A stretch of DNA of 37,367 bases from Corynebacterium gottingense (GCF_003693265.1 NZ_RDRE01000016.1:1-37367); one strand, 5' to 3'. Shown: positions 16,527-26,174, numbered from the stretch's first letter. Notes: generated by a model not told the origin, from the sequence alone. Made by a program: numbers and translations.

Positions 16527-18638
16527 CTAGTTTCCTGTGTCTTTCATACCACGGAGTTCCTTGCGCAGATCTGCAATCTCATCGCGGAGTCGGCCGGCGA
16601 GCTCAAACTTCAGCTCGCGGGCGGCGTCGCCCATCTGCTTCGTGAGGTCGTCGATAAGCTTCTGCACCTCGTCGGAGGCCATGGTGGTCACGTCCGGCTT
16701 CTCTGCCACCGCTGCATCCGAGCTCAGGCTCGCCTGCTCCTCGGCATCGCCGTTCTCGTAGACCTGGTCGAGGATGTCGGCGATCTTCTTGCGCAGCGGC
16801 TGCGGGTCGATGCCGTGCTCCTTGTTGTAGGCCAGCTGCTTCTCGCGGCGGCGCTCGGTCTCATCGATCGCCTCCTGCATGGATTCGGTGATTGTGTCGG
16901 CGTACATGATGACCTCGCCGGAGACGTTGCGGGCCGCGCGGCCGATGGTCTGAATGAGCGACTTCGTGGAGCGCAGGAAGCCCTCCTTGTCCGCGTCCAG
17001 GATGGCCACGAGCGAGACCTCGGGCAGGTCGAGGCCCTCGCGCAGGAGGTTGATGCCCACGAGCACGTCGAACTCGCCAAGCCGGAGCTGGCGCAGCAAC
17101 TCGACGCGCTGCAGCGTATCAATGTCGGAGTGCAGGTAGCGCACCTTGATGCCGTGGTCGAGCAAGTAGTCGGTGAGGTCCTCGGCCATGCGCTTGGTCA
17201 GCGTGGTCACGAGCACGCGCTCCTGTTTGTCCACGCGCTGGCGCACCTCGTCGATGAGGTCGTCGATCTGCCCCTTCGTCGGCTTGACGGTCACCTTCGG
17301 GTCCACCAGCCCGGTCGGGCGGATCACCTGCTCGACGTACTCGCCCTGCGCAGCCTCGAGCTCGTAGTCGCCGGGGGTCGCCGACATGTACACGGTCTGC
17401 CCCACGCGCGCCTCGAACTCGTCGAAGGTCAGGGGCCGATTATCGACGGCACTGGGCAGGCGGAACCCGAACTCCACGAGGTTTCGCTTACGCGACATGT
17501 CGCCCTCAAACATGCCGCCGATCTGTGGCACGGTCACGTGGGACTCATCAATGATGGTGAGGAAGTCCTCCGGGAAGTAGTCAATGAGCGTGGCCGGCGC
17601 GGAGCCGGGGCCGCGGCCGTCCATGTGCCGCGAGTAGTTCTCAATACCGGAGCAGAACCCCACCTGCTGGATCATCTCCAGGTCGTACTCGGTGCGCATC
17701 CGCAGGCGCTGCGCCTCGAGGAGCTTGCCCTTGCTCTCCAGTTCCTCGAGCCGGTCGGCGAGCTCCTCCTTGATCGCCTGGATCGCCTTTTCCATGCGTT
17801 CCTCGGTGGCCACGTAGTGGGTGGCCGGGAAGATGCGCACCTCGTCCTCCTGGCTGAGTACGTCGCCCGTGAGCGGGTGGATGTAGTAGAGCGAGTCGAC
17901 CTCGTCGCCGAAGAACTCGACGCGCACGGCGACCTCCTCGTAGGCGGGGATGATGTCGACGGTGTCGCCCTTGACGCGGAAGGTGCCGCGCTTGAAGTCG
18001 ATGTCGTTGCGCTCGTATTGGACGTCCACGAGCAGACGCAGGAACCGGTCGCGCTCGACCTCCTCGTCCACGCGCAGCACGATCGAGCGGTCCAGGTAGG
18101 ACTGCGGGGTGCCCAGGCCGTAGATGCAGGACACGGAGGAGACGACGACCACGTCGCGGCGGCTCAGCAGCGCGGAGGTTGCGGAGTGGCGCAAGCGCTC
18201 CACGTCATCATTGATGGACGAGTCCTTCTCAATGTAGGTATCGGTCTGCGCGATGTACGCCTCCGGCTGGTAGTAGTCGTAGTAGGAGACGAAATACTCG
18301 ACGGCGTTGTTGGGCAGTAGCTGCCGCAGCTCGTTTGCCAGCTGCGCGGCCAGCGTTTTGTTCGGCGCCATCACCAGCGTTGGCCGCTGCTGCTGCTCAA
18401 TCAGCCACGCCGCCGTCGCGGACTTACCCGTACCAGTCGCACCCATGAGCACGACGTCCTCCTCGCCGCGGCGCAGCCGCTCATCCAGCTCCGCGATCGC
18501 GGCGGGCTGGTCGCCGGACGGTTCGAACTCGGAAACCACCTCAAACGGCTTTTCGCGCCGCTCAATCTCGCCGACGGGGCGGAACTCGGAGTGCGCAAGG
18601 ACTGGGTGTTCTGCAGCGAAAGCCATGGCTGTCAGCAT
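16527..18638 (-). CDS. uvrB: UvrB, excinuclease ABC subunit B
   Basis: 703 residues. UvrB is the helicase-like damage verifier of nucleotide excision repair; it receives DNA from UvrA and recruits UvrC. Walker A is GATGTGKS (66-73). The beta-hairpin that inserts between strands is at [14 protein letters not shown]-type motif II is [11 protein letters not shown], and motif VI is QTIGRAARN. The C-terminal UVR coiled coil that binds UvrC is present ([15 protein letters not shown]). ATG 18636-18638 is chosen because GGGGAG lies 8 bases upstream; ATG 18624-18626 is an in-frame alternative that loses four residues. In mycobacteria uvrB follows coaE closely; here about 9.7 kb of other genes separate them. 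Confidence 0.96.
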   Translation of the reverse strand: MLTAMAFAAEHPVLAHSEFRPVGEIERREKPFEVVSEFEPSGDQPAAIAELDERLRRGEEDVVLMGATGTGKSATAAWLIEQQQRPTLVMAPNKTLAAQLANELRQLLPNNAVEYFVSYYDYYQPEAYIAQTDTYIEKDSSINDDVERLRHSATSALLSRRDVVVVSSVSCIYGLGTPQSYLDRSIVLRVDEEVERDRFLRLLVDVQYERNDIDFKRGTFRVKGDTVDIIPAYEEVAVRVEFFGDEVDSLYYIHPLTGDVLSQEDEVRIFPATHYVATEERMEKAIQAIKEELADRLEELESKGKLLEAQRLRMRTEYDLEMIQQVGFCSGIENYSRHMDGRGPGSAPATLIDYFPEDFLTIIDESHVTVPQIGGMFEGDMSRKRNLVEFGFRLPSAVDNRPLTFDEFEARVGQTVYMSATPGDYELEAAQGEYVEQVIRPTGLVDPKVTVKPTKGQIDDLIDEVRQRVDKQERVLVTTLTKRMAEDLTDYLLDHGIKVRYLHSDIDTLQRVELLRQLRLGEFDVLVGINLLREGLDLPEVSLVAILDADKEGFLRSTKSLIQTIGRAARNVSGEVIMYADTITESMQEAIDETERRREKQLAYNKEHGIDPQPLRKKIADILDQVYENGDAEEQASLSSDAAVAEKPDVTTMASDEVQKLIDDLTKQMGDAARELKFELAGRLRDEIADLRKELRGMKDTGN
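16649..16659 (+). repeat. Interspersed 11-mer, copy 6
   Basis: In the uvrB C-terminal UVR domain; gene strand reads CTT ATC GAC. Confidence 0.9.
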
Positions 18639-18687
18639 ACTCGCCGCTCCCCAACTGCTCCGCTGCCGCCGTGCCAGAATGGGGCAC

Positions 18688-19956
18688 ATGCTTTCTACGT
18701 TGATCCCCCACGGTTTCCAGATCCGCGAGCACGTCATCCGCGTCCCCTGGGACCGCGCTGACGCGTCGCTAGGCACCCTCGAGCTCTTCGCGCGCGAGCT
18801 GTACACCGACCCCGACGCGCCGCCCCTCGCCTACTTCCAGGGCGGCCCCGGCAACCCCGGCCCGCGCATGCTCATGGGGTGGATCCCCGAGGCACTCAAG
18901 CACTACCGCGTCTTCCTCATCGACGAGCGAGGCACCGGCCGTTCCACCAGGATCGATGCGACGCAGTGCACGCTTCTCGACGCCGCGCATCTCTCCCGCC
19001 TCCGCCCACCCGACATCGCCGCCGACGCCGAGGACCTGCGCCGCCACCTGGGCTTTGACACCTGGGACATCCTGGGCAACTCATTTGGCGGGATCTGTGT
19101 CGGCGCCTACCTCTCCTACTTTCCGGAGGGCATTGGGCGCGCGATGATGACTGGCGTGGTCCCGCCGTTCGGGACCACGCCGGAGGAGTTCAACCGCCAG
19201 TCGGTGGCGCTCATGGCCCAACGCGTCGAGCGCTTCTACGCCGCGGTGCCGTGGGCCGAAGAGCGTGTCCGTGAGGTGTGCGCCCACCTGGAGGACACCG
19301 AGGAGCTTCTGCCCACCGGCGAGCGGCTCACCCCGGAGCGCTTCCGCTTCGTGGGCGTCCGGCTCGGCGAGGAAACTGGTGCGGACACGCTGGCCATGTT
19401 GCTCGAAGCACCGTTCCACCACGGCGCGCACAAGCGGCTGCGCACCGACTTCCTCGCCGCGGTGGGCGCGATGCTCAGCCTGGCGCCCAACCCCCTATGG
19501 GCCGTGGTCCACGACCAGATTTTCGCCGGCCTGACCCCGCGTCCCACCAACTGGCCCGGCGCCCGGACGTACGAGGATGCCGAAGGGTTTTCGGTCCACG
19601 CGGACCCGCGGAGCAACGCTCCCTTCTACCTGCTGGGCAACGCCTTCTTCCCGTTCCACTTCGACCAGGACCCTGCGCTCCGCCCGTTCCGCGAGGCGGT
19701 GGAGGATATTGCGCAGCGCACCGGCCAGCGGCCCAGCGTGGACGCCGACGCGCTGCGCGCGAACGACACACCCGCCGCCGTCCTGCTCTACGAGGACGAC
19801 CTTTTCGTCCCCTTTGACTACGCCAGCGCCCAAGCGGCGCAGATTCCCAACCTGTCCGTCACCACGCACCCGACGTACCAGCACGACGGCATCTACCTCC
19901 ACGGCGACGAAGTGTTCCGCCAGGTGCACGACGCGTTGCCCCCGGATAGGACGTAA
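18688..19956 (+). CDS. Alpha/beta hydrolase, prolyl aminopeptidase-like (S33 family)
   Basis: 422 residues. The family releases N-terminal proline or related residues from peptides. QGGPGNPG (about 51-58) is the S33 oxyanion/HGGPG element, DERGTGRST the second signature and GNSFGG holds the nucleophile Ser132. Candidate acid and His lie near YEDDLFVP and [12 protein letters not shown] at the C-terminus. A cap domain fills about residues 160-300. It is divergent from uvrB, with 49 bases between starts. The next operon encodes a peptide-type ABC importer, which fits a role in using imported peptides, but specificity is a guess; related hydrolases act on esters. Confidence 0.85.
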   Translation: MLSTLIPHGFQIREHVIRVPWDRADASLGTLELFARELYTDPDAPPLAYFQGGPGNPGPRMLMGWIPEALKHYRVFLIDERGTGRSTRIDATQCTLLDAAHLSRLRPPDIAADAEDLRRHLGFDTWDILGNSFGGICVGAYLSYFPEGIGRAMMTGVVPPFGTTPEEFNRQSVALMAQRVERFYAAVPWAEERVREVCAHLEDTEELLPTGERLTPERFRFVGVRLGEETGADTLAMLLEAPFHHGAHKRLRTDFLAAVGAMLSLAPNPLWAVVHDQIFAGLTPRPTNWPGARTYEDAEGFSVHADPRSNAPFYLLGNAFFPFHFDQDPALRPFREAVEDIAQRTGQRPSVDADALRANDTPAAVLLYEDDLFVPFDYASAQAAQIPNLSVTTHPTYQHDGIYLHGDEVFRQVHDALPPDRT

Positions 19957-19967
19957 TTGCGAGCGAT

Positions 19968-19988
19968 TCCCTGACTCTGCGTCAGGGA
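19968..19988 (+). terminator. Perfect inverted repeat between hydrolase and regulator genes
   Basis: TCCCTGAC-TCTGC-GTCAGGGA starts 12 bases after the hydrolase stop and ends just before the regulator's putative -35. With no T run it is a weak terminator, and it could equally be the operator of the XRE-TetR regulator. Confidence 0.45.
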
Positions 19989-19989
19989 G

Positions 19990-20016
19990 TTGCGACTCCT
20001 TCCAGCTATTTATACG
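19990..20016 (+). promoter_or_regulatory. Promoter of the regulator/ABC operon
   Basis: TTGCGA (19990-19995) and TATACG (20011-20016) are 15 bases apart; 9 bases separate the -10 from the ATG at 20026. No ribosome binding site precedes that ATG, so the first cistron is probably leaderless. The perfect inverted repeat at 19968-19988 directly abuts the -35. Confidence 0.4.
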
Positions 20017-20025
20017 GTCATTGTT

Positions 20026-20946
20026 ATGACTCCAGCCCACCCATATGACGCGGCGCGTGCCGCCATCGCCGCCTCCGGCTTGCGACAGCGCGACGTCGCT
20101 CAGCACTTGGGTATTGACGCGAGCAAACTCTCAAAGTCCCTCTCCGGGGTGCGGCGCTTCACTGCAACGGAACTGGCCCTGCTGGCCGACCTCACCGGCG
20201 TCCCCGTCCGGGAGCTCGCCGTCCGCGGTGAGCAGCACGCGCCGCGCCAGCACGACGCACGGCGCGACCAGGCACGGCGCGACCAGGCGCGATCAAGCCG
20301 CCGGCACGCCATCGTCAGCGCCGCGTGGCCGCTGTTTGCGGCGCACGGGTACCAGCCAGTGACCGTGGCCGACATCGCCGCCGCCGCGGGCATGTCCGCC
20401 TCCGCCGTGCACTACTACTTCCCCACCAAGAACGAGATCTTCCTGGCTACCTTGGATGCCTGTTCGCTGCAGGGCATTGCGCGCCGGGCGTCAGCGCACA
20501 CGGTCGCAGACCCGGTCGACCGGCTCAACGCGCTCTTCGCCGTCCAACTCGACGGCTCCCCGGAGGCGCATCGCGAGTGGGCAACCTGGGCGCAGTTCTG
20601 GTCCTCCTCCGCCATTTTCACCGATGCGCACGACGCCACCGAGATCGCGTACTCGCGCTGGCAGCGGGAACTCCTGCCTGTCGTGCAAGAGGGCATGGAC
20701 AACGGCACCTTCCGGGCCGGGGACCCCCAGACCATGGTCACGGCGCTGACCGCGCTCATCGACGGCCTGGGGATCCGCATGCTCGCGGGCGACCTCAGCC
20801 CGGCCGACGTCCACGCGGTCGTCACCGGCAGCATCCGCGGCTGGATCACGCACAGCGATAGCGGCGGCGCAGTCCGCGAGCCAGCAGGCTCGCCCCCAGA
20901 CGTTGCCCCCGCCCGAGATTCCCAAGCACACGAAAGCAAGGTGTGA
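20026..20946 (+). CDS. Fused XRE-TetR transcriptional regulator
   Basis: 306 residues with two DNA-binding domains. Residues 5-60 are an XRE/lambda-repressor-type HTH (GLRQRDVAQHLGIDASKLSKSL). After a basic linker, residues 93-140 form a TetR-type HTH (TVADIAAAAGMSASAVHYYFPTK), and the rest is a TetR-like ligand-binding helical domain. For length, the XRE helix is quoted only in part: RDVAQHLGIDASKLSKSL. The linker holds an exact 15-bp tandem repeat encoding ARRDQ twice. The stop codon is 5 bases from the next gene's ATG, so it is probably the first gene of the ABC operon and its local regulator. The ligand is unknown; a substrate of the importer is a reasonable guess. Confidence 0.85.
   Translation: MTPAHPYDAARAAIAASGLRQRDVAQHLGIDASKLSKSLSGVRRFTATELALLADLTGVPVRELAVRGEQHAPRQHDARRDQARRDQARSSRRHAIVSAAWPLFAAHGYQPVTVADIAAAAGMSASAVHYYFPTKNEIFLATLDACSLQGIARRASAHTVADPVDRLNALFAVQLDGSPEAHREWATWAQFWSSSAIFTDAHDATEIAYSRWQRELLPVVQEGMDNGTFRAGDPQTMVTALTALIDGLGIRMLAGDLSPADVHAVVTGSIRGWITHSDSGGAVREPAGSPPDVAPARDSQAHESKV
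20257..20286 (+). repeat. 15-bp perfect tandem duplication in the regulator linker
   Basis: GCACGGCGCGACCAG occurs twice head to tail (20257-20271, 20272-20286), encoding ARRDQ-ARRDQ between the two HTH domains. In-frame length, so copy-number change would alter only the linker. Confidence 0.9.
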
Positions 20947-20951
20947 ACGAC

Positions 20952-22505
20952 ATGTTGCAATTGAGCCGCAGGCAGCTGCTGCAGGCCACGGTGATGGGAG
21001 GCGCGACGCTCGCGCTCGCATCCTGTTCCACCGCACCCGTCGACGACATTGATACCTCCGGCCCGCCCAAGCAGGGCGGCACGCTGCGCATCGGACTCGT
21101 CGGCGGCTCGTCCACGGATACCGTGGACGCGCACGTGCCCACCAGTACGAGCGACGCCGCGCGCGTGATCAATTTGTACGACGCGCTGGCGCGCCGCGAC
21201 GACGACTACAACCTGGAGTACCGCCTCGCCGAGGCGATCGAGCCAAACGCGGACGCCACCGAATGGACGATCACGCTGCGCGAGGGCGCGCAGTTCTCCG
21301 ACGGCCGCCCCGTCCGGCCCGAGGACGTCATGTTCTCCTACGACCGCATCCGCGACCCGCAGGACCCGAAGTCCGGCGCGGCCTCGATCTCCCACATCGA
21401 CAGCATGGAGGTGCTGGACAACCGGCGGCTGCTCATTCGGCTCGCGGTCGCGGACGCCGCGTTGGTCGATTCGCTCGCGGAGTATCAGATGGGCATCGTC
21501 CCCGAGGACTACGACCCGGAACACCCAATCGGCGCCGGCCCGTTCACGCTCGAGGACTTTACGGCGGGCCAGTCCACCACACTCGTGCGCAACGACAACT
21601 ACTGGGCCGGCCCCGCGCACCTGGACGCGGTGCGCATCATCGACTTCCAGGAGGAGGACGCCATGCTCAACGCACTGCTGTCTTCCCAGGTGGATGCGAT
21701 CGGCAGCCTCAACCACGCGCTCGCCCGCGTCATCGATGAAGATCCGCGCCTGAGCACGCTCATCTCTGAAACCGGCATGTGGCTGCCGCTGACCATGCGC
21801 GTCGACGTCGCTCCGTTCGACGACGTCCGCGTGCGTCAGGCGATGCGCCTCGCGGTGAACCGGCAGCAGATGGTCGACCAGGTCTACTCCGGCCAGGGCC
21901 AGCTGGGCAACGACATGTTCGCGCTCTACGACGAGGCCTACCCCCGCGACTTCCCGCAGCGAGAACAGGACGTGCAGAAGGCGAAGGAGCTGCTCGCGGA
22001 GGCCGGTTACCCGGACGGCATCGAGGTGGACCTGGTTACCTCCGAGATTCAGTCTGGCGCCGTGCGCACCGCCCAGGTCTTCGCCGAGCAGGCACGCGAG
22101 GCAGGCATCACCGTCAACATCCAACAGGTGGATTCCTCCACGTTCTACGCGTCCGGAAACTACCTGGAATACCCGCTCGCGCAGTCGTTCTGGTACACGC
22201 GCAACTTCCTTCAGCAGGTCAACCAGTGCGCCACGGCGGACTCCCCGTTCAACGAGACGCATTGGGTGCGCGAAGACTTCACTCAGCGGGTGCATGAGGC
22301 GCGCGCGATCGTCGATAAGCCCGAGCGCGAGGCACGCATCCGAGAACTGCAGCAAGAGCTTTACGACGAAGGCGGCTACATCATCTGGGGCTTTGCCAAC
22401 CAGGTCGACGCGTACCACAACTACGTGGTCGGGCTCACGCCGCACCCGAGCGGTGTGCCGCTGTCGCAAGCAATGTTCCACAAAATCTGGCTCGCGGAGG
22501 CATAA
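20952..22505 (+). CDS. ABC transporter substrate-binding lipoprotein, peptide type (SBP family 5)
   Basis: 517 residues. The N-terminus has a Tat-like twin arginine (SRRQLLQ, residues 5-11), a hydrophobic segment and a lipobox LASC with Cys25, so it is probably exported folded and anchored to the membrane. The mature part matches the DppA/OppA family: GGTLRIGL at the start, ITLREGAQFSDGRPV and FSYDRIRDP, and a C-terminal Dpp-like lobe. These proteins bind di- to oligopeptides, nickel chelates or other solutes. ATG 20952 is preferred because AAGGTG lies 8 bases upstream; a GTG at 20943 overlaps the regulator stop. First transport gene of a four-gene importer. Confidence 0.9.
   Translation: MLQLSRRQLLQATVMGGATLALASCSTAPVDDIDTSGPPKQGGTLRIGLVGGSSTDTVDAHVPTSTSDAARVINLYDALARRDDDYNLEYRLAEAIEPNADATEWTITLREGAQFSDGRPVRPEDVMFSYDRIRDPQDPKSGAASISHIDSMEVLDNRRLLIRLAVADAALVDSLAEYQMGIVPEDYDPEHPIGAGPFTLEDFTAGQSTTLVRNDNYWAGPAHLDAVRIIDFQEEDAMLNALLSSQVDAIGSLNHALARVIDEDPRLSTLISETGMWLPLTMRVDVAPFDDVRVRQAMRLAVNRQQMVDQVYSGQGQLGNDMFALYDEAYPRDFPQREQDVQKAKELLAEAGYPDGIEVDLVTSEIQSGAVRTAQVFAEQAREAGITVNIQQVDSSTFYASGNYLEYPLAQSFWYTRNFLQQVNQCATADSPFNETHWVREDFTQRVHEARAIVDKPEREARIRELQQELYDEGGYIIWGFANQVDAYHNYVVGLTPHPSGVPLSQAMFHKIWLAEA
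22310..22320 (+). repeat. Interspersed 11-mer, copy 7
   Basis: In the ABC lipoprotein gene; reads GTC GAT AAG. Confidence 0.9.
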
Positions 22506-22509
22506 CATC

Positions 22510-23454
22510 ATGGGCAAATTCATTCTGCGCCGACTCGCGGTGAGCATCTTCATCCTCATCGCCGTGTCCATCATCATCTTCTGCGCCACGCTGCTGCTGC
22601 CGGGCTCCCCAGCCACGGCGATCCTCGGGCAGCAAGCCACGCCCGAGCGCATCGCCGCGCTGGAGGCCGAGATGAACCTGGACAAGCCCCCGCTGCAGCG
22701 CTACTTCATGTGGCTCGGTGGCATCTTCACCGGGGACCTGGGGACCTCGACGTCCACCGGCGGCCCGGTCACGGACTTGCTCGGCGAGCCGCTGGCCAAC
22801 TCGCTCGTGCTCATGGTGCTCGCGGCCGTCGTGGCCATCCCAGTTGGCATCCTGGTTGGCATCTACGCCGCCTGGTGGCGCGGCACCAGGCGCGACCAGG
22901 CGATCACGTGGGTGACGCTGATCCTCGCCGCCATGCCGGAGTTTGTCATCGGTATCGCGCTGATCACGCTGTTTGCCACCTCCGTGTTCAAGGTGCTCCC
23001 GGCGGTCACGATGTCCCCGCCCGGCAGCCACGTCTGGGAGTTCCCGTCCCAGCTCATCCTGCCCACGATCACGCTCGCGCTGGTGGTCAGCCCGTACATC
23101 GCGCGCATGACCCGCGCGACGATGGTGGAAACGCTGGACTCCGGCTACGTCGAGATGGCGCGTCTGAAGGGCGTGCCCGAGCGGCGCGTCATCTTCCGCC
23201 ACGCGCTGCCACACGCGGTCGGGCCGATCGCGCAGGTGGTGGCCATCCAGCTTGCGTGGCTCGCCGGCGGCATCGTCGTCGTAGAGTACCTGTTCCGCTA
23301 CCCCGGCTTGGGCGTCGCGCTCATTGACGCCGTGAATTACCGCGACGTCCAAGTCGTGCAAGCCGTGTCCCTCCTGATCGCCGCCGTCTACGTCGTGGTG
23401 AACCTCATCGCGGACATCGTCAGCATTACGGCCAACCCGAAACTGAGGAGCTAG
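22510..23454 (+). CDS. ABC transporter permease, DppB-like
   Basis: 314 residues. It starts MGKFILRRLAVSIFILIA, typical of the DppB/OppB subunit, with an N-terminal transmembrane helix, a periplasmic-side loop (LDKPPLQRYFMWLGGIFTGDLG) quoted here in part as PPLQRYFMWLGGIFTGDLG, and five further helices. The EAA loop that contacts the ATPase is ARLKGVPERRVIFRHALPHA. It starts 4 bases after the lipoprotein stop. One of the two membrane subunits of the importer. Confidence 0.92.
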   Translation: MGKFILRRLAVSIFILIAVSIIIFCATLLLPGSPATAILGQQATPERIAALEAEMNLDKPPLQRYFMWLGGIFTGDLGTSTSTGGPVTDLLGEPLANSLVLMVLAAVVAIPVGILVGIYAAWWRGTRRDQAITWVTLILAAMPEFVIGIALITLFATSVFKVLPAVTMSPPGSHVWEFPSQLILPTITLALVVSPYIARMTRATMVETLDSGYVEMARLKGVPERRVIFRHALPHAVGPIAQVVAIQLAWLAGGIVVVEYLFRYPGLGVALIDAVNYRDVQVVQAVSLLIAAVYVVVNLIADIVSITANPKLRS

Positions 23455-23456
23455 CA

Positions 23457-24479
23457 ATGACCACACCGAATACCACCGGTGCCCACAGCACCGCAGGCAA
23501 CGAGCCCGCTGACGAGTTCGAGACGCTCAAGGAATCCGCGTCCAAGCCCGCGCCGGTGCTCGCCCGCATCTGGGCAATCCCCGAGGGCAAGGTCGGGCTC
23601 GTCCTCACCTCCCTCATCGTCGTATGCACCGTCATCGGCTACCTCTTCGCGGAGCAGCTCACCGGCTACTCCACCACCGAGTTCCTCGGGCTGCCGTTCA
23701 CCAACGAGGGCGCATTCGGCACCGACAACCTCGGCCGTTCGGTCTTCTCCCGCTTCATCGCCGGCGGCTTGGTCCTGCTAGTCACCGCGTTTTTGGCCAC
23801 TGCGCTCGGCATGCTCGTCGGCACGCTCATCGGCATGGTCGCCGGCTACGCGGGCGGTTGGGTCGACGCGGTCCTCATGCGTATCAACGACGTCGTGCTC
23901 GCCTTCCCGCAGCTCATCTTCGCCATGCTGGCGATCGTCATCTTCGGCCCCTCCGCCACAGTCCTCGTGCTGGTGATCGGGCTCACCCACGCGCCGCGCA
24001 TCGCCCGCGTCGCCCGCGCGTCCACCATGTCGGTGACCAACGAGGACTACATCCGCGCCGCCCAGATGTACTCCATGCCTCACTGGCGCATCCTGCTCCG
24101 CGAGATCCTGCCCAACATCACCGGCCCCCTCGCCGTCGAAGCCGGCCTGCGACTCACCTACTCCATCGGCTCCATCGCCTCGCTGTCCTTCCTCGGTCTA
24201 GGCATCCAGCCGCCCGCCGCGGACTGGGGCTTGATGATCAACGAGAACCGCATCGCACTCTCGCTCCAGCCCTGGGGCGTCATCTTACCGGTCGCGGCCA
24301 TCGCGCTGCTCACCATCGGCACCAACATGCTTGCCGACGCCACCGCGCGCGCTACCGCGTCCACCGCCATGCCCGCGCGCCCCACGCCCGAGCAGCTCGA
24401 CGCCGCGCGGAAGCCGAAGAACGAGCCCATCCGCCACGACGCACCTACCGCCACCGAGTCCGAGGAGGCCCAACGATGA
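23457..24479 (+). CDS. ABC transporter permease, DppC-like
   Basis: 340 residues. A ~40-residue cytoplasmic N-terminus (MTTPNTTGAHSTAGNEPADE) precedes the OppC-type helices. GTDNLGRSVFSRFIAGG is the classic DppC motif, and the EAA loop is RAAQMYSMPHWRILLREILP. A Pro/Ala-rich, charged cytoplasmic tail of about 40 residues ends the protein. The binding site GAGGAG lies about 6 bases before the ATG, 2 bases after the previous stop. The end overlaps the ATPase start by 4 bases (ATGA), indicating translational coupling. Confidence 0.92.
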   Translation: MTTPNTTGAHSTAGNEPADEFETLKESASKPAPVLARIWAIPEGKVGLVLTSLIVVCTVIGYLFAEQLTGYSTTEFLGLPFTNEGAFGTDNLGRSVFSRFIAGGLVLLVTAFLATALGMLVGTLIGMVAGYAGGWVDAVLMRINDVVLAFPQLIFAMLAIVIFGPSATVLVLVIGLTHAPRIARVARASTMSVTNEDYIRAAQMYSMPHWRILLREILPNITGPLAVEAGLRLTYSIGSIASLSFLGLGIQPPAADWGLMINENRIALSLQPWGVILPVAAIALLTIGTNMLADATARATASTAMPARPTPEQLDAARKPKNEPIRHDAPTATESEEAQR

Positions 24480-26122
24480 CCACCGCGATCACCACCCCCA
24501 CCGACGCCGCCGGCACCGTACTGAGCGTCCGCGACCTGCGCATCCGCGCCAACGACGGCACCGAAATCCTGCACGGCATCGACTTCGACCTGCACCGCGG
24601 CGAGATCGTCGGCCTGGTCGGCGAGTCCGGCTCCGGCAAGACCACGGCGGGTCTCGCCGCGCTCGGTCACTGCCGCGAGGGGCTTTCGCTTACCGACGGC
24701 ACCGTCACCCTCCACACCCGCAACGGCGACACCGTCGACGTCCTCGGCCTCGGCGAGGACGACTTGCGCCAGCTGCGCGGCGCCCGCGTCGCCTACGTGC
24801 CCCAGGACCCCGCGCTGAGCCTCAACCCCACCATGCGGATCGGCGAGCAGATCTCCGAGGTGCTGGACCAGCACAACTACGACGGGGACGCCGCCGCGCG
24901 CGTCCGCGAAGTCATGCGGGACGTCGACCTGCCGGACGACGACGCGTACCTCGCGCGCTGGCCCCACCAGCTCTCCGGCGGCCAGCAGCAGCGCGTCGGC
25001 ATCGCGATGGCGTTCGCGATGCACCCCGACGTGCTCGTCCTCGACGAGCCCACCACCGGCCTCGACGTCTCGACCCAGGCGCACGTGTTGGAAACGATCC
25101 GCGAGATGACCGTCCGCCACGCCGTCGCCTCGCTCTACATCACGCACGACCTCGCCGTCGTCGCGGAGCTGGTCGACCGCGTCATCGTCATGCTCCGCGG
25201 CGACATCGTGGAGGAAGGCCCCGTCCAATCGGTCCTGTACTCCCCGCAGCACCGCTACACCCAGCGGCTGCTCGCCTCCATCCCGGACCTCGCGGGGAAA
25301 AAGAACCTCGCCGGGCGCGAGGCGGGCGGCGCGGACAAAGGTGGCGCTAGGGCGTCGATAAGCAAAGGCCCGGCCCCGCTCCTGCAGGTCCGCAACCTGG
25401 AGATGTCCTACGGCGACAACAAGGTGCTCCACGGCATCGACCTCGAGCTCAACGAGGGCGACTCGATCCTGCTGCTCGGCGAGTCCGGGTCGGGCAAAAC
25501 CACCCTCGCGCGCTCCATCGCGGGGCTGAATCCCGGGTACACCGGCACGGTCGCGCTCGGGGGCGAGGAACTCGCGCACGGTAGCCGCAAGCGCACGCTG
25601 GACCAGCGCCAGGCGGTGCAGTACATCTTCCAGTCCCCGTTCTCCTCGCTGAACCCGCGGCGCACGATCGGCGAGTCGCTGAGCGTGCCGATGCAGCTGT
25701 CGAAGCGCCTGCCCAAGCGCGAGCAGCGCGACGTGGTGTACGAGGTACTCGAGGCCGTGCAGCTCGACCCCAGCTTCTACGACCGCCGGCCCGGCGACCT
25801 CTCCGGCGGTGAGCGCCAGCGCGCGGCGATCGGCCGCGCCCTGGTCAACGCCCCCTCCGTGCTCGTGTGCGACGAGGTGACCTCCGCGCTCGACGTTTCC
25901 GTGCAGGCCTCCATCCTGCGCCTGCTGGCCAAGCTGCGCCGCGAGCGGGGCCTGTCCATGCTCTTTGTCACCCACAACATCGCGCTTGCCCGCCACGTAG
26001 CCACGCGGATCGCGGTGCTGAACAAGGGCGTGATCGTGGATGCCGGCACCGTCGACGAGGTCCTGGAGAACCCGCAGCACGACTACACCAAGCACCTGCT
26101 CGCGGACGTCCCCTCGCTGTAG
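24476..26122 (+). CDS. ABC transporter double ATPase (DppD-DppF fusion)
   Basis: 548 residues with two complete ATPase domains in one chain. Domain 1: Walker [10 protein letters not shown] (about 49-57), signature [10 protein letters not shown], Walker [13 protein letters not shown]. Domain 2: Walker [10 protein letters not shown], signature [10 protein letters not shown], Walker [13 protein letters not shown]. Oligopeptide importers often have separate D and F subunits; fused versions occur in actinobacteria. The linker (about residues 275-300, [19 protein letters not shown]) is low complexity and contains a copy of the 11-mer repeat that uses the very rare ATA Ile codon. GAGGAGG sits 7 bases before the ATG. 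Last gene of the importer operon. Confidence 0.93.
   Translation: MTTAITTPTDAAGTVLSVRDLRIRANDGTEILHGIDFDLHRGEIVGLVGESGSGKTTAGLAALGHCREGLSLTDGTVTLHTRNGDTVDVLGLGEDDLRQLRGARVAYVPQDPALSLNPTMRIGEQISEVLDQHNYDGDAAARVREVMRDVDLPDDDAYLARWPHQLSGGQQQRVGIAMAFAMHPDVLVLDEPTTGLDVSTQAHVLETIREMTVRHAVASLYITHDLAVVAELVDRVIVMLRGDIVEEGPVQSVLYSPQHRYTQRLLASIPDLAGKKNLAGREAGGADKGGARASISKGPAPLLQVRNLEMSYGDNKVLHGIDLELNEGDSILLLGESGSGKTTLARSIAGLNPGYTGTVALGGEELAHGSRKRTLDQRQAVQYIFQSPFSSLNPRRTIGESLSVPMQLSKRLPKREQRDVVYEVLEAVQLDPSFYDRRPGDLSGGERQRAAIGRALVNAPSVLVCDEVTSALDVSVQASILRLLAKLRRERGLSMLFVTHNIALARHVATRIAVLNKGVIVDAGTVDEVLENPQHDYTKHLLADVPSL
25353..25363 (+). repeat. Interspersed 11-mer, copy 8
   Basis: In the linker of the double ATPase; reads TCG ATA AGC (Ser-Ile-Ser), using the very rare ATA codon in a third reading frame. 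Confidence 0.9.
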
Positions 26123-26129
26123 CGGCCCG

Positions 26130-26161
26130 CTAGGCTGGTGGATGATCTGACCCCAGCCTAG
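26130..26161 (+). promoter_or_regulatory. Promoter with overlapping inverted repeat before the acyltransferase gene
   Basis: CTAGGCTGG (26130-26138) and CCAGCCTAG (26153-26161) form a perfect 9-bp inverted repeat separated by 14 bases. The left arm contains TAGGCT, a good -10, and the right arm ends 13 bases before the GTG. It could be an operator, or a hairpin that ends the ABC operon mRNA. Confidence 0.45.
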
Positions 26162-26174
26162 GAAGCGAGCCACC

